In this document: piece after piece, positions 1 to 5,600 of the stretch
How the letters are laid out: the number at the start of each line of letters is the position of its first letter
Numbering within the stretch: position 1 is the stretch's first letter
Translations under genes and position numbers: made by a program
NCBI GenBank assembly: GCA_937926325.1
Contig: CALAZQ010000093.1
Span: 1-5,600, forward strand
Origin: an uncultured Planctomycetaceae bacterium
Lineage (GTDB): Bacteria > Planctomycetota > Planctomycetia > Pirellulales > UBA1268
Length of the DNA stretch: 5,600 nt
Direction: 5' to 3'
The notes under the pieces: model-generated
What the model was told of the DNA's origin: nothing
The model's input: only the letters and a program-made list of their open reading frames with translations
The model's database searches: none

Positions 1-329
1 CGGAGCAGCCGCCTGACAACCGTGACGGCCACTGCGACCGCTGTGGCAGCTGTCAGTGCATCCGGAGGGTGCCAGTGCCCAAGCCGGTGATGCAGAAGAA
101 AACCAAGATCTGCTGGGATGCCGAGACCGAGGACGTCATCCTGCCCGGGCCCAGCTGCCTCTGTGGCCAGCGGCACGGCCGCGACGAATGTGGCTGTTTC
201 TGGTACCAGCTCTGGAAGCCGACCTGGGCCAACGTCATCACCAGGACCATTCCCGTCAAACGCGAGGTTACCCGCGAGGTGCCGGGCGTTGAATGGACGG
301 TCGAAGAGCGGTGCTGCCACTGCCGCTAA
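1..329 (+). CDS. Cys-rich planctomycete-type hypothetical protein, 3' part only
   Basis: The reading frame (first full codon at position 3) is open from the window edge to TAA at 327-329, so the gene starts upstream and only its last 108 residues are seen. It has 12 cysteines, most in close groups: four within visible residues 11-19 (C-x2-C-x2-C-x-C), CLC at 52-54, CGC at 63-65 and CCHC at 104-107. Between them lie a 'VPVPKPV' stretch, an 'ILPGPS' stretch (46-51) and a basic/acidic segment with KREVTREVP (86-94) before an EWTVEE stretch. This arrangement resembles short Cys-rich, probably exported proteins I associate with planctomycetes that carry 'VPKxVEKE...' and 'VPGxS' stretches. That family link is recognition, not a search. 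The cysteines could bind metal or form disulfides. Function is unknown. A GTG at 69 lies inside the frame but would cut off the first cysteine group, so I do not take it as the start. Confidence 0.7.
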   Translation, partial: EQPPDNRDGHCDRCGSCQCIRRVPVPKPVMQKKTKICWDAETEDVILPGPSCLCGQRHGRDECGCFWYQLWKPTWANVITRTIPVKREVTREVPGVEWTVEERCCHCR

Positions 330-474
330 CCTTTCGCAGTCGGAAGCATCTGCTGCTTGTGAAAACGGTCAATCGAGCGTAAACCTGTAGCTGGCACGAC
401 GACGGATTACTGGTGGCCCCTCGCCGGAATGGTGGTCGCCGTCCGGTCGCCGGCCCGCACCACGGATTGACGCC

Positions 475-2151
475 ATGACCATGCTTTGCTGGCGGCCCGC
501 CGGGCTGCCGCAGGGAATTGCCGCTGTCATCGTTCTCCTCACCGCAGCGACGGTGATTTCTGCCGCCCCTCCCCCGGCGGTCGTCGGCCAGCTGCCGGTC
601 GTGCTCGGCCACAAGATGGACCAGCGGGCGGATGACCTGTCAGCCGACGGGCCGGTGGCCCGCAACCTGCCGATCGGGCAGCGGATCTATCGCACCGTGG
701 TGGAACTGGAAACCGCTGCCGCCGGCACCGTCGGCGAGAAGGTCGACATCGCCCATGTCACCCTCGGCGATGAGGGCCCGGTGGCCAAGACAATTCTGCG
801 GGGCATTCTGGTGGTCTCAAACAAGCCGACCACCGGTGCGGCCAGCGACGTCCTCCCGGCGGTGCCGGCTGAGCCACGAGCCGACGACACCACAACCGCT
901 GAACCGGCCGACCATCCCGATTTCTATGAGACCCGTCTGGTCGGGCTGGCAGTCACCGGCGGCCAGCTTGAATGGCTGCGGATGGCCGAAGCCCAGGGAG
1001 TGCTGCGAATTCGGCCGACCGAGGTTCATGAGGCCGGCTCGCTGGCCGAAGAACTGCTGCACAACTTTGTCACTAACCTGTTCCAGCCGCTGCTGCTGTT
1101 CTTCTTCATGGGCTTTCTGGTACCGATCCTGAAGGTGCCCTTTGAGTTCCCCAAGGCCCTCTACCAGAGCCTGGTGATCTACCTGCTGATCGCCATCGGC
1201 TGGCACGGCGGTGAGCTGATGGCCCATCTGTCACCTCGCGAGATCGCCGTGGCCGGGGGGCTGGCGGGGGTCGGGTTTGTGACCAACGCCTTCATCGGCT
1301 ACCTCGCCACCGTCATCCTCAGGCGGACCACCCGGATGCGGCAGATCGATGCGGTCACCGTGGGGGCTTATTACGGTTCGGACTCGGCCGGCACGTTTGT
1401 GACCTGCCTGGGCATCCTGTCGATGCTCAGCATCCTGCACGACAGCTACATGCCGGTGATGCTGGCGGTGATGGAGATTCCCGGCTGCCTGATCGGGCTG
1501 TTTCTGATCTCGCGGCTGCGGCGGAAGGGCATGGACCCCGCGGGCAACATGCCGGGCGAGGCTGGCTACACCGCCCCGGCCAAGCAGGCAGCGGGCAGTG
1601 AATCGATTCTCAGCCCCAAGATTCTCCACGAGGTCTTCCTCAACCCCGGCCTGTTCATGCTCTTCGGCGGTATCGTGGTCGGCTTTATCAGTGGGGTGCA
1701 GGCCCTGAAAGATCCCTCGATTGTCGAGGGGCCGAACCATCTGTTTCTGTTCATCTTCAAGGGGGCCCTCTGCCTGTTCCTGCTGGAGATGGGCATGACC
1801 GCCAGCCAACGGCTGCAGGATCTCAAGACGGCCGGGATCGGCTTCATCATCTTCGGGCTGCTGGGGCCGGTGCTGTTTGCCACCCTCGGCATGCTGATCC
1901 TGCACGGCTACAGCCTCGCCCTCGGCCATGCCTTTGAGCTGGGCACCTATGCCCTGTTCGCGGTGCTCTGCGGGGCGGCTTCGTACATCGCCGTACCAGC
2001 CGTGCAGCGGATTGCGATCCCCGAGGCCAGCCCGACCCTGCCGCTGGCGGCCTCGCTGGGCCTGACCTTCACCTGGAACGTGACGATCGGCATTCCGATC
2101 TACATCGAGATTGCCCGGCAGATCGTCACGGCCGTTCCGGTAACGGGTTGA
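475..2151 (+). CDS. sbtA: SbtA-family sodium-dependent bicarbonate permease with N-terminal RcpC/CpaB-like extension
   Basis: This 558-residue membrane protein belongs to the SbtA family, which takes up bicarbonate with sodium in cyanobacteria. The permease part is about residues 190-553. It shows roughly ten hydrophobic segments in two halves of five, split by a polar loop at about 347-390. Each half has the family's broken-helix substrate region: 'GSDSAGTF' (301-308) in the first and 'GAASYIAVPA' (500-509) in the second, the latter followed by 'AIPEASP' (514-520). These line up with the SGST and SSSDISGPP regions of Synechocystis SbtA. Residues 1-190 are extra: that protein is about 370 residues and starts at the first helix. 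The extension has a hydrophobic anchor or signal at 12-31. About 66-183 resemble the RcpC domain of CpaB, with 'GTVGEKVDI' (84-92), 'KTILRGILVV' (105-114) and 'LVGLAVTGGQLEWLRMAEA' (155-173). ATG 475 is the first standard start after an in-frame TAG at 388-390; an ATG two codons on is an alternative. No strong ribosome site is seen. The 145-base gap before it shows no convincing promoter or terminator. Bicarbonate as substrate is inferred from homology and the sbtB neighbour. Confidence 0.9.
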   Translation: MTMLCWRPAGLPQGIAAVIVLLTAATVISAAPPPAVVGQLPVVLGHKMDQRADDLSADGPVARNLPIGQRIYRTVVELETAAAGTVGEKVDIAHVTLGDEGPVAKTILRGILVVSNKPTTGAASDVLPAVPAEPRADDTTTAEPADHPDFYETRLVGLAVTGGQLEWLRMAEAQGVLRIRPTEVHEAGSLAEELLHNFVTNLFQPLLLFFFMGFLVPILKVPFEFPKALYQSLVIYLLIAIGWHGGELMAHLSPREIAVAGGLAGVGFVTNAFIGYLATVILRRTTRMRQIDAVTVGAYYGSDSAGTFVTCLGILSMLSILHDSYMPVMLAVMEIPGCLIGLFLISRLRRKGMDPAGNMPGEAGYTAPAKQAAGSESILSPKILHEVFLNPGLFMLFGGIVVGFISGVQALKDPSIVEGPNHLFLFIFKGALCLFLLEMGMTASQRLQDLKTAGIGFIIFGLLGPVLFATLGMLILHGYSLALGHAFELGTYALFAVLCGAASYIAVPAVQRIAIPEASPTLPLAASLGLTFTWNVTIGIPIYIEIARQIVTAVPVTG

Positions 2152-2179
2152 TTGCCGGTGCTGGCGGACGAATGATAAT
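2152..2179 (+). promoter_or_regulatory. Candidate promoter for sbtB
   Basis: TTGCCG at 2152-2157 (four of six matches to TTGACA) lies 16 bases before GATAAT at 2174-2179 (five of six matches to TATAAT). The -10 part is one of few AT-rich spots in a very GC-rich region. It starts just after the sbtA stop codon, so sbtB could be transcribed apart from sbtA as well as by read-through. Planctomycete sigma-70 consensus sites are poorly defined, so this is a pattern match only. Confidence 0.35.
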
Positions 2180-2182
2180 CAT
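2171..2182. promoter_or_regulatory. AT-rich palindrome, possible operator (Fur-box core-like)
   Basis: ATGAT-A-ATCAT at 2172-2182 is a perfect inverted repeat with five-base arms around one central base. With the base before it (2171-2182), the 12 bases AATGATAATCAT equal the central part of the classical 19-base Fur-box consensus. The outer seven consensus positions do not match. It overlaps the candidate -10 box of sbtB, where a bound repressor would block transcription. Another regulator, or chance, is possible. Confidence 0.3.
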
Positions 2183-2190
2183 GGGGCGTG

Positions 2191-2206
2191 GGCGGCAGCG
2201 GCCGCC
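2191..2206 (+). repeat. GC hairpin in the sbtA-sbtB spacer
   Basis: GGCGGC (2191-2196) and GCCGCC (2201-2206) can pair as a six-base all-GC stem with the four-base loop AGCG. It lies in the transcript between sbtA and sbtB, about 13 bases before the sbtB ribosome site. No T-run follows, so it is not a typical terminator. It could stabilise or process the mRNA and so set the SbtA:SbtB ratio. In such GC-rich DNA, short stems also arise by chance. Confidence 0.35.
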
Positions 2207-2230
2207 GGACACAGAGGCGGAGAACAACCG

Positions 2231-2560
2231 ATGGTGCAACTGCAACCGGCCCGACGGGTCGTGATCGTGGTCGATGCGGTGCTGCGAGAGCGGGTGATCG
2301 AGGATGTTTCTGCCCTGGGGGTCGGCGGCTACAACTACAGCTTCTGCCATGGCAAGGGTGTCCATGCCGTCACCGGCAGCCGGAACTGCGACGGCGATCT
2401 GGTGCGGATCGAGATGATCACCGACGAGGCCCTGGCCGGGGCGGTGCTCGACTACGTGCATGAGAAGCAGGGCCGGCAGTTCGGCCAATACGCCTTCTCA
2501 GCCTTCATCGACACCGTCGAGGTCGATCCCACCGACAAGTCCTTCGCCAAGCACGGCTGA
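2231..2560 (+). CDS. sbtB: SbtB-like PII-family regulator
   Basis: This 109-residue protein has the ferredoxin-like layout and size of PII-like proteins. It begins with a strand 'VVIVVDAVL' (10-18) and a helix to about 30. A flexible T-loop region follows at about 34-57, containing 'CHGKG' (39-43), which lines up with the GGKG stretch of cyanobacterial SbtB. Then come a strand 'LVRIEMIT' (57-64), a helix 65-79, and a final strand 'YAFSAFIDTVEV' (87-98). SbtB binds adenine nucleotides such as cAMP, AMP, ADP or ATP and docks as a trimer on SbtA from the cytoplasm. Its place just downstream of sbtA supports that pairing. The C-terminal Cys-Gly-Pro-x-Gly-Cys redox tail of some cyanobacterial SbtBs is absent; instead two cysteines (39 and 53) flank the T-loop. 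GGAG at 2219-2222, eight bases before the ATG, is a good ribosome site and fixes the start. It ends 16 bases from the convergent vapC stop, with no clear terminator between them. Confidence 0.85.
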   Translation: MVQLQPARRVVIVVDAVLRERVIEDVSALGVGGYNYSFCHGKGVHAVTGSRNCDGDLVRIEMITDEALAGAVLDYVHEKQGRQFGQYAFSAFIDTVEVDPTDKSFAKHG

Positions 2561-2576
2561 GGCTGCGACAACACTT

Positions 2577-2966
2577 CTACGCAGGTGTCCGCGCGACCGT
2601 CGGACAACGCTCGATAATCTGCCGGTCCCAGGTCACCAGCCCGACGTCGAGGTCCTCGGCAAGCGCGACAAACTGGCTGTCGTAGCCGCTCAGGCCCGTC
2701 CGTCGAGCAACAGCCAGTACGCGTTCCGGGGGCAGTTCATAGAGGGCATCCCCCATCAATTCCAACGCCTCCTCGACGATCACCATGATCTGCCGGTCTG
2801 CAAGCAGTGACTTGCGTTCGTAGGTCACCAAGACATTCAGCAGCTCGTCAAAGAGGAGCCGCGGGGCCACCCAATCACTGTCAGCATCAAATAACCGTTG
2901 GGCGCGATCGGAGTGCTCACCATGAATGAGCAGATAACAAACGACGTTGGTGTCAACGACGATCAT
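2577..2966 (-). CDS. vapC: VapC-type PIN-domain ribonuclease toxin
   Basis: The 129-residue protein is a single PIN domain, the usual size for VapC toxins, which are Mg-dependent RNases that cut tRNA or rRNA. All four acidic site residues can be placed: D5 in 'VVDTNV', E41 in 'LLFDELLNV', D96 in 'SGYDSQFVALA', and D114 in 'LVTWDRQI'. The toxin therefore looks intact. Its ATG (2966-2964) overlaps the antitoxin stop as ATGA, the standard layout for translational coupling that keeps the antitoxin made first. It ends tail-to-tail with sbtB. The RNA target cannot be read from the sequence. Confidence 0.92.
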   Translation of the reverse strand: MIVVDTNVVCYLLIHGEHSDRAQRLFDADSDWVAPRLLFDELLNVLVTYERKSLLADRQIMVIVEEALELMGDALYELPPERVLAVARRTGLSGYDSQFVALAEDLDVGLVTWDRQIIERCPTVARTPA

Positions 2967-3202
2967 TCGCGGTGCTCGTCAATCGCCTCGGCAATTCCGC
3001 GGTCATCGAGGATCTGCGGCATGGCGGCCCGTCGAGTGGCAATCCGCTGACTGAGTTCACGCCGATCGGCCTTGCGGGCGGCCACCGCCCGCTCAAGGAC
3101 AGCGAGCACATATTTGTTCAGACTCCGGCCTGTTTCCTCAGCCGCCCCCCGCAATCGTGCGTGGAGTTCAGGTGGAATATCTTTAAGGGTGATGCTTGCC
3201 AT
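2963..3202 (-). CDS. vapB: VapB/FitA-type ribbon-helix-helix antitoxin
   Basis: This 79-residue antitoxin has an N-terminal ribbon-helix-helix DNA-binding part: strand 'ASITLKDIP' (2-10), helix from 'PELHARLRGAAEE' (11-23), turn 'TGRSLNKY' (24-31), second helix to about 42. This is the FitA/Arc-like pattern. The C-terminal tail (about 43-79, ending 'EAIDEHRE') would wrap around and inhibit VapC. The ATG at 3202-3200 is chosen because the family starts at 'MASIT'. The longer frame would use a TTG at 3232-3230 and run through the palindrome. No ribosome site precedes the ATG, which fits a leaderless mRNA. The protein most likely represses its own operon through the adjacent palindrome. Confidence 0.9.
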   Translation of the reverse strand: MASITLKDIPPELHARLRGAAEETGRSLNKYVLAVLERAVAARKADRRELSQRIATRRAAMPQILDDRGIAEAIDEHRE

Positions 3203-3219
3203 GGTTGCATTATGCAACC
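3203..3219. promoter_or_regulatory. Palindromic operator of vapBC
   Basis: GGTTGCAT (3203-3210) and ATGCAACC (3212-3219) form a perfect inverted repeat with eight-base arms and one central base. It directly abuts the vapB start codon and overlaps the predicted -10 box. Ribbon-helix-helix antitoxins are known to bind palindromes at their own promoters, alone or with the toxin, so this is very likely the autoregulatory site. Confidence 0.75.
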
Positions 3220-3237
3220 GCCGTGGAACCAAAGCAA
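3209..3237 (-). promoter_or_regulatory. Candidate vapBC promoter giving a leaderless transcript
   Basis: On the minus strand TTGCTT (3237-3232) stands 17 bases before CATAAT (3214-3209), a five-of-six match to the -10 consensus. The -35 is weak (three of six). The -10 ends six bases before the A of the vapB ATG at 3202, so transcription would start at or within a base or two of the start codon, leaving little or no leader. This agrees with the lack of a ribosome site. No start-site data are available here. Confidence 0.5.
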
Positions 3238-3363
3238 GTGCGGCCTCGAGCGATCGGGAGCGGCAAAAGTCTCGTCGCGGGGAAGGGGATACGCCAAGCT
3301 CCCCTCGAGCGTTCGCCGACCCCCGAACCTACCTTCCTTGGATTGCTTGATCGTGGCTCCGGT

Positions 3364-3948
3364 TCAGTTGGAACCGCTTGGGCCCCCCTTCGGCCGAAAG
3401 GCCTGCACCCGGGCTGGGTCGGTTTCCAGCCGGGGGGGCGTCGGGTTGCCGGTGTGGATGAGATCGATGCAGTAGGGGATCGCCGGGAAGATGGCGTCGA
3501 GGCACTCACGGATGCTCTTGGGCCGGCCCGGCAGGTTGACCACGAGCCCGCCGCCACAGACACCCGCCGTCTGCCGAGAGAGGATCGCCGTCGGCACGTA
3601 CTGCAGCGACACCTGCCGCATCAGTTCTCCAAATCCAGGCAGCAGCTTGGTGCAGACCCGCTCGGTCGCCTCGGGTGTTACATCGCGGGGGGCCGGCCCC
3701 GTGCCGCCGGTGGTGACGATCAGGCAGCAGCCAGCGGCGGCCAGCGTCTCAATGGCAGCGGCAATCTGGTCGATGTCGTCGGGCACGATACGGCTGTCGG
3801 CCTGCCAGGCGACGGTGAGCACCTCACCCAGGTAGGCCGCAATCGCCGGCCCGCCCTCGTCGGCATATTCACCGCGGCTGGCCCGGTCAGAGACCGTGAC
3901 GATGCCGATGCGAACGGCGGCTGGTGCGGCTGGCGTCTCCCCGCTCAC
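3364..3948 (-). CDS. mogA: Molybdopterin adenylyltransferase MogA
   Basis: This 194-residue protein is a MogA. In the cytoplasm it transfers AMP from ATP to molybdopterin, the step before MoeA inserts molybdate. Family motifs in order are: '[12 protein letters not shown]' (13-24), 'RIVPDD' (53-58), the nucleotide/pterin loop '[14 protein letters not shown]' (79-92), '[12 protein letters not shown]' (104-115), 'VPTAILSRQ' (118-126) and '[13 protein letters not shown]' (138-150). D57 and D89 match the E. coli MogA aspartates 49 and 82, so it should be active. Compared with E. coli it lacks roughly a dozen residues after 'ECLD', where E. coli has a longer loop before 'PYC', but it keeps the 'AFRPKG' end. 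The start is GTG at 3948-3946, which overlaps the cysNC stop as GTGA, so translation is probably coupled. The visible 'GGGG' about nine bases upstream is a weak ribosome site. No other moaA/moeA-type gene is in the window. Confidence 0.92.
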   Translation of the reverse strand: MSGETPAAPAAVRIGIVTVSDRASRGEYADEGGPAIAAYLGEVLTVAWQADSRIVPDDIDQIAAAIETLAAAGCCLIVTTGGTGPAPRDVTPEATERVCTKLLPGFGELMRQVSLQYVPTAILSRQTAGVCGGGLVVNLPGRPKSIRECLDAIFPAIPYCIDLIHTGNPTPPRLETDPARVQAFRPKGGPSGSN

Positions 3949-5600
3949 CCGAGGATGCCCCGCTTTTCGAGCAGTTCGACGATCGCTTCGACACAGCGGG
4001 CCACCGGCAGTTCATCGGTGGGCAGCACCAAGTCGGCAGCGGTTGGTGGCTCGTAGGGGGCCGAGACGCCGGGGAAGTTCGCAACCTCACCCGCATCGGC
4101 CTTGGCGTACTGGCCCTTCTCGTCCCGCTGGCGGCAGACCTCAAGGGGGGCAGCCAGGTGGACAGTGAGGAACCGTTCCGGCCCGACCAGGTCGGCCGCC
4201 TTCTGCCGGGTAGCCTCGTCCGGGGCAACGAAGGCAGCCAGCACGATCAGACCGGCATCGTTGGCGAGCCGTGCCACCTCGATCGACCGCCGCAGGTTCT
4301 CGCTGCGTTCACTCGCCGAGAAGCCGAGGTCGCGGCTGATCCCCAGCCGCATCGCCTGGCCGTCGAGCACCATCACCGCCCGGCCGTCGTCGAACAGCCG
4401 CCGCTCCAGGGCCCGGGCGATCGTGGTCTTGCCCGAGCCGGTGAGGCCGGTGATCAGTACCGTGGCCGGCTGCTGGCCGAAGCGGGCCTGGCGTTCGGCG
4501 GCGGTCACCTCGCTGGCCGAGGCGGTCAGGCCCTCGGCAGCCGGCTCGTCATCCCAGTGGGCCGCCCCCTCTTCGCGTTCCCGGTCAAGGATCATCCCGG
4601 CGCCGACCGTGCTGTTGCTCAGCCGGTCGATGATGATGAAGGCCCCGGTGGACCGGTTGCGGCGGTAGGGGTCGTAGGTGATCGGGGCGGCCAGCGTGAT
4701 GCCGCAGCGGCCGATTTCATTCAGTGCCAGCGTCGGGGCCGGCTCGCGGTGCAGGGTGTTGATGTCAACGCGGTAGCGAAGGCTGCTGACCCGGCCGGGG
4801 GTCACCTTGCTGGTCTGCTTGAAGAGATACTCCTTGCCCGGCACGAGGGCTGTCTCGTCCATCCAGACCAGCATCGCCTCGAACTTCTGGTCAACCCTGG
4901 GCAGGTTGCCCGCCCGGACAATCATGTCACCGCGGCTTGAGTCAATTTCGTCCTCGAGGGTGAGGGTGACCGACTGCGGGGCGAAGGCCTCGTCGAGCTG
5001 GCCATCGAAGGTGACGATCGACTTGATCCGGCTCTTCTTGCGAGAGGGGAGCGTGACAATCTCGTCCCCCTTGCGGATGATCCCCGAGGCGATCGTGCCG
5101 GCAAAGCCCCGGAAGTCGAGGTTGGGCCGGGTGACATACTGCACCGGAAAGCGGAAGTCCTCCATGTTGCGGTCGGAGCCGATGTAGACCGTCTCCAGCA
5201 GCGTCATCAGCGGTGGCCCGACGTACCAGGGCATCCGCTCGCTGTTGGCGACGACGTTGTCACCCTTGAGTGCCGAGATCGGCATGAAGTGGACGTCGGG
5301 CAGGTCGAGCCGGCTGGCGAAGTCGGTGTAGTCTCGCTTGATCTTCGTGAAGACGGCCTCGTCATAGTCAACGATGTCCATCTTGTTGATCGCCACGATG
5401 ATGTGCTTGATGCCCAGCAGCGAGACGATGAACGAGTGCCGCTTGGTCTGGGGCAGCACGCCGTGGCGGGCGTCGATGAGAATGATGGCCAGATCAGCCG
5501 TCGAGGCACCCGTCGCCATGTTGCGGGTGTACTGCTCGTGGCCGGGGGTGTCGGCGATGATGAACTTCCGCTTGTCGGTCGAGAAGTAGCGGTAGGCGAC
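3945..5600 (-). CDS. cysNC: CysNC: sulfate adenylyltransferase large subunit fused to APS kinase (5' end off window)
   Basis: The frame is open to the window edge; 551 residues are visible and by comparison with E. coli CysN about 90-100 N-terminal residues, with the GTPase P-loop, lie beyond it. An internal ATG at 5519 is not the start, because the upstream codons already read as CysN ('[17 protein letters not shown]'). The CysN part (visible 1 to about 340) has DTPGH (17-21), NKMD (72-75) and SALK (109-112), then EF-Tu-like barrels ending near '[12 protein letters not shown]'. With CysD it makes APS from sulfate and ATP, driven by GTP. The CysC part (about 370-551) has Walker A 'GLTGSGKTT' (385-393), '[17 protein letters not shown]' (412-428) and '[11 protein letters not shown]' (509-519), and would phosphorylate APS to PAPS. 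The textbook DGDN motif reads DGQA here, as I recall for a CysNC subgroup. cysD is not in the window and may lie upstream. The stop overlaps the mogA start by four bases. Confidence 0.95.
   Translation of the reverse strand, partial: VAYRYFSTDKRKFIIADTPGHEQYTRNMATGASTADLAIILIDARHGVLPQTKRHSFIVSLLGIKHIIVAINKMDIVDYDEAVFTKIKRDYTDFASRLDLPDVHFMPISALKGDNVVANSERMPWYVGPPLMTLLETVYIGSDRNMEDFRFPVQYVTRPNLDFRGFAGTIASGIIRKGDEIVTLPSRKKSRIKSIVTFDGQLDEAFAPQSVTLTLEDEIDSSRGDMIVRAGNLPRVDQKFEAMLVWMDETALVPGKEYLFKQTSKVTPGRVSSLRYRVDINTLHREPAPTLALNEIGRCGITLAAPITYDPYRRNRSTGAFIIIDRLSNSTVGAGMILDREREEGAAHWDDEPAAEGLTASASEVTAAERQARFGQQPATVLITGLTGSGKTTIARALERRLFDDGRAVMVLDGQAMRLGISRDLGFSASERSENLRRSIEVARLANDAGLIVLAAFVAPDEATRQKAADLVGPERFLTVHLAAPLEVCRQRDEKGQYAKADAGEVANFPGVSAPYEPPTAADLVLPTDELPVARCVEAIVELLEKRGILG

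Noticed and set aside
344..358. AAGCA/TGCTT stem after the Cys-rich gene as a terminator
   Set aside because: Five-base stem with no T-run; too weak.
357..385. TTGTGA-17-TAAACC as the sbtA promoter
   Set aside because: The -10 matches only three of six consensus bases; not distinguishable from chance.
1231..1929. Minus-strand open frame of 232 codons inside sbtA
   Set aside because: His/Gln/Asp-rich translation typical of the reverse strand of a membrane-protein gene; sbtA in the other strand is clear.
3284..3305. AGGGGA/TCCCCT hairpin between mogA and vapB as a terminator
   Set aside because: Only six base pairs with a ten-base loop and no T-run on either strand; not enough to call a terminator.
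3244..3311. Nine-base direct repeat CCTCGAGCG at 3244-3252 and 3303-3311
   Set aside because: Short, GC-rich and only two copies; likely chance. No insertion-sequence ends or target duplications frame the vapBC module.
3196..4056. Plus-strand open frame of 286 codons opposite mogA and the vapB promoter
   Set aside because: It runs antisense to well-conserved MogA motifs and crosses the vapBC control region; no recognisable protein features.
3924..4940. Long plus-strand open frame (338 codons) opposite cysNC
   Set aside because: It lies antisense to a clear CysNC coding frame; its composition is that of a complement of GC-rich codons and no domain is recognisable.

Overview
The window looks like a piece of a GC-rich planctomycete chromosome, probably Pirellulales-like. 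The lineage call rests on two things. The left edge carries a short Cys-rich protein of a type I associate with planctomycetes. The cysNC fusion has an APS-kinase half of the 'DGQ' type rather than the textbook 'DGD'. This placement is inference from recognition; no search was run.

Layout, left to right. Positions 1-329 (+) hold the 3' end of a small Cys-rich protein. After a 145-base gap comes sbtA (475-2151, +), a sodium-dependent bicarbonate-type permease. It carries a long N-terminal extension: a membrane anchor or signal, then a domain that reads like the RcpC domain of the pilus protein CpaB. A 79-base spacer follows with a possible promoter, an AT-rich palindrome and a GC hairpin. Next is sbtB (2231-2560, +), a PII-like regulator expected to partner SbtA. 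Sixteen bases later a convergent vapB-vapC toxin-antitoxin pair lies on the minus strand (2577-3202). Its perfect palindrome abuts the antitoxin ATG and overlaps a predicted -10 box, which suggests a leaderless, self-repressed transcript. On the right, minus-strand cysNC (running off the window at 5600) is followed by mogA with a GTGA stop/start overlap.

How the genes may work together. SbtA and SbtB form a transporter/PII-like pair known best from cyanobacteria, where SbtB binds adenine nucleotides and controls SbtA. CysNC turns sulfate and ATP into APS and then PAPS. MogA adenylylates molybdopterin during molybdenum-cofactor synthesis. The cysNC-mogA coupling is therefore between two oxyanion/adenylyl-transfer functions. 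The vapBC module is an accessory insertion between these two gene pairs. The most distinctive item is the RcpC-like extension on the SbtA-family permease.
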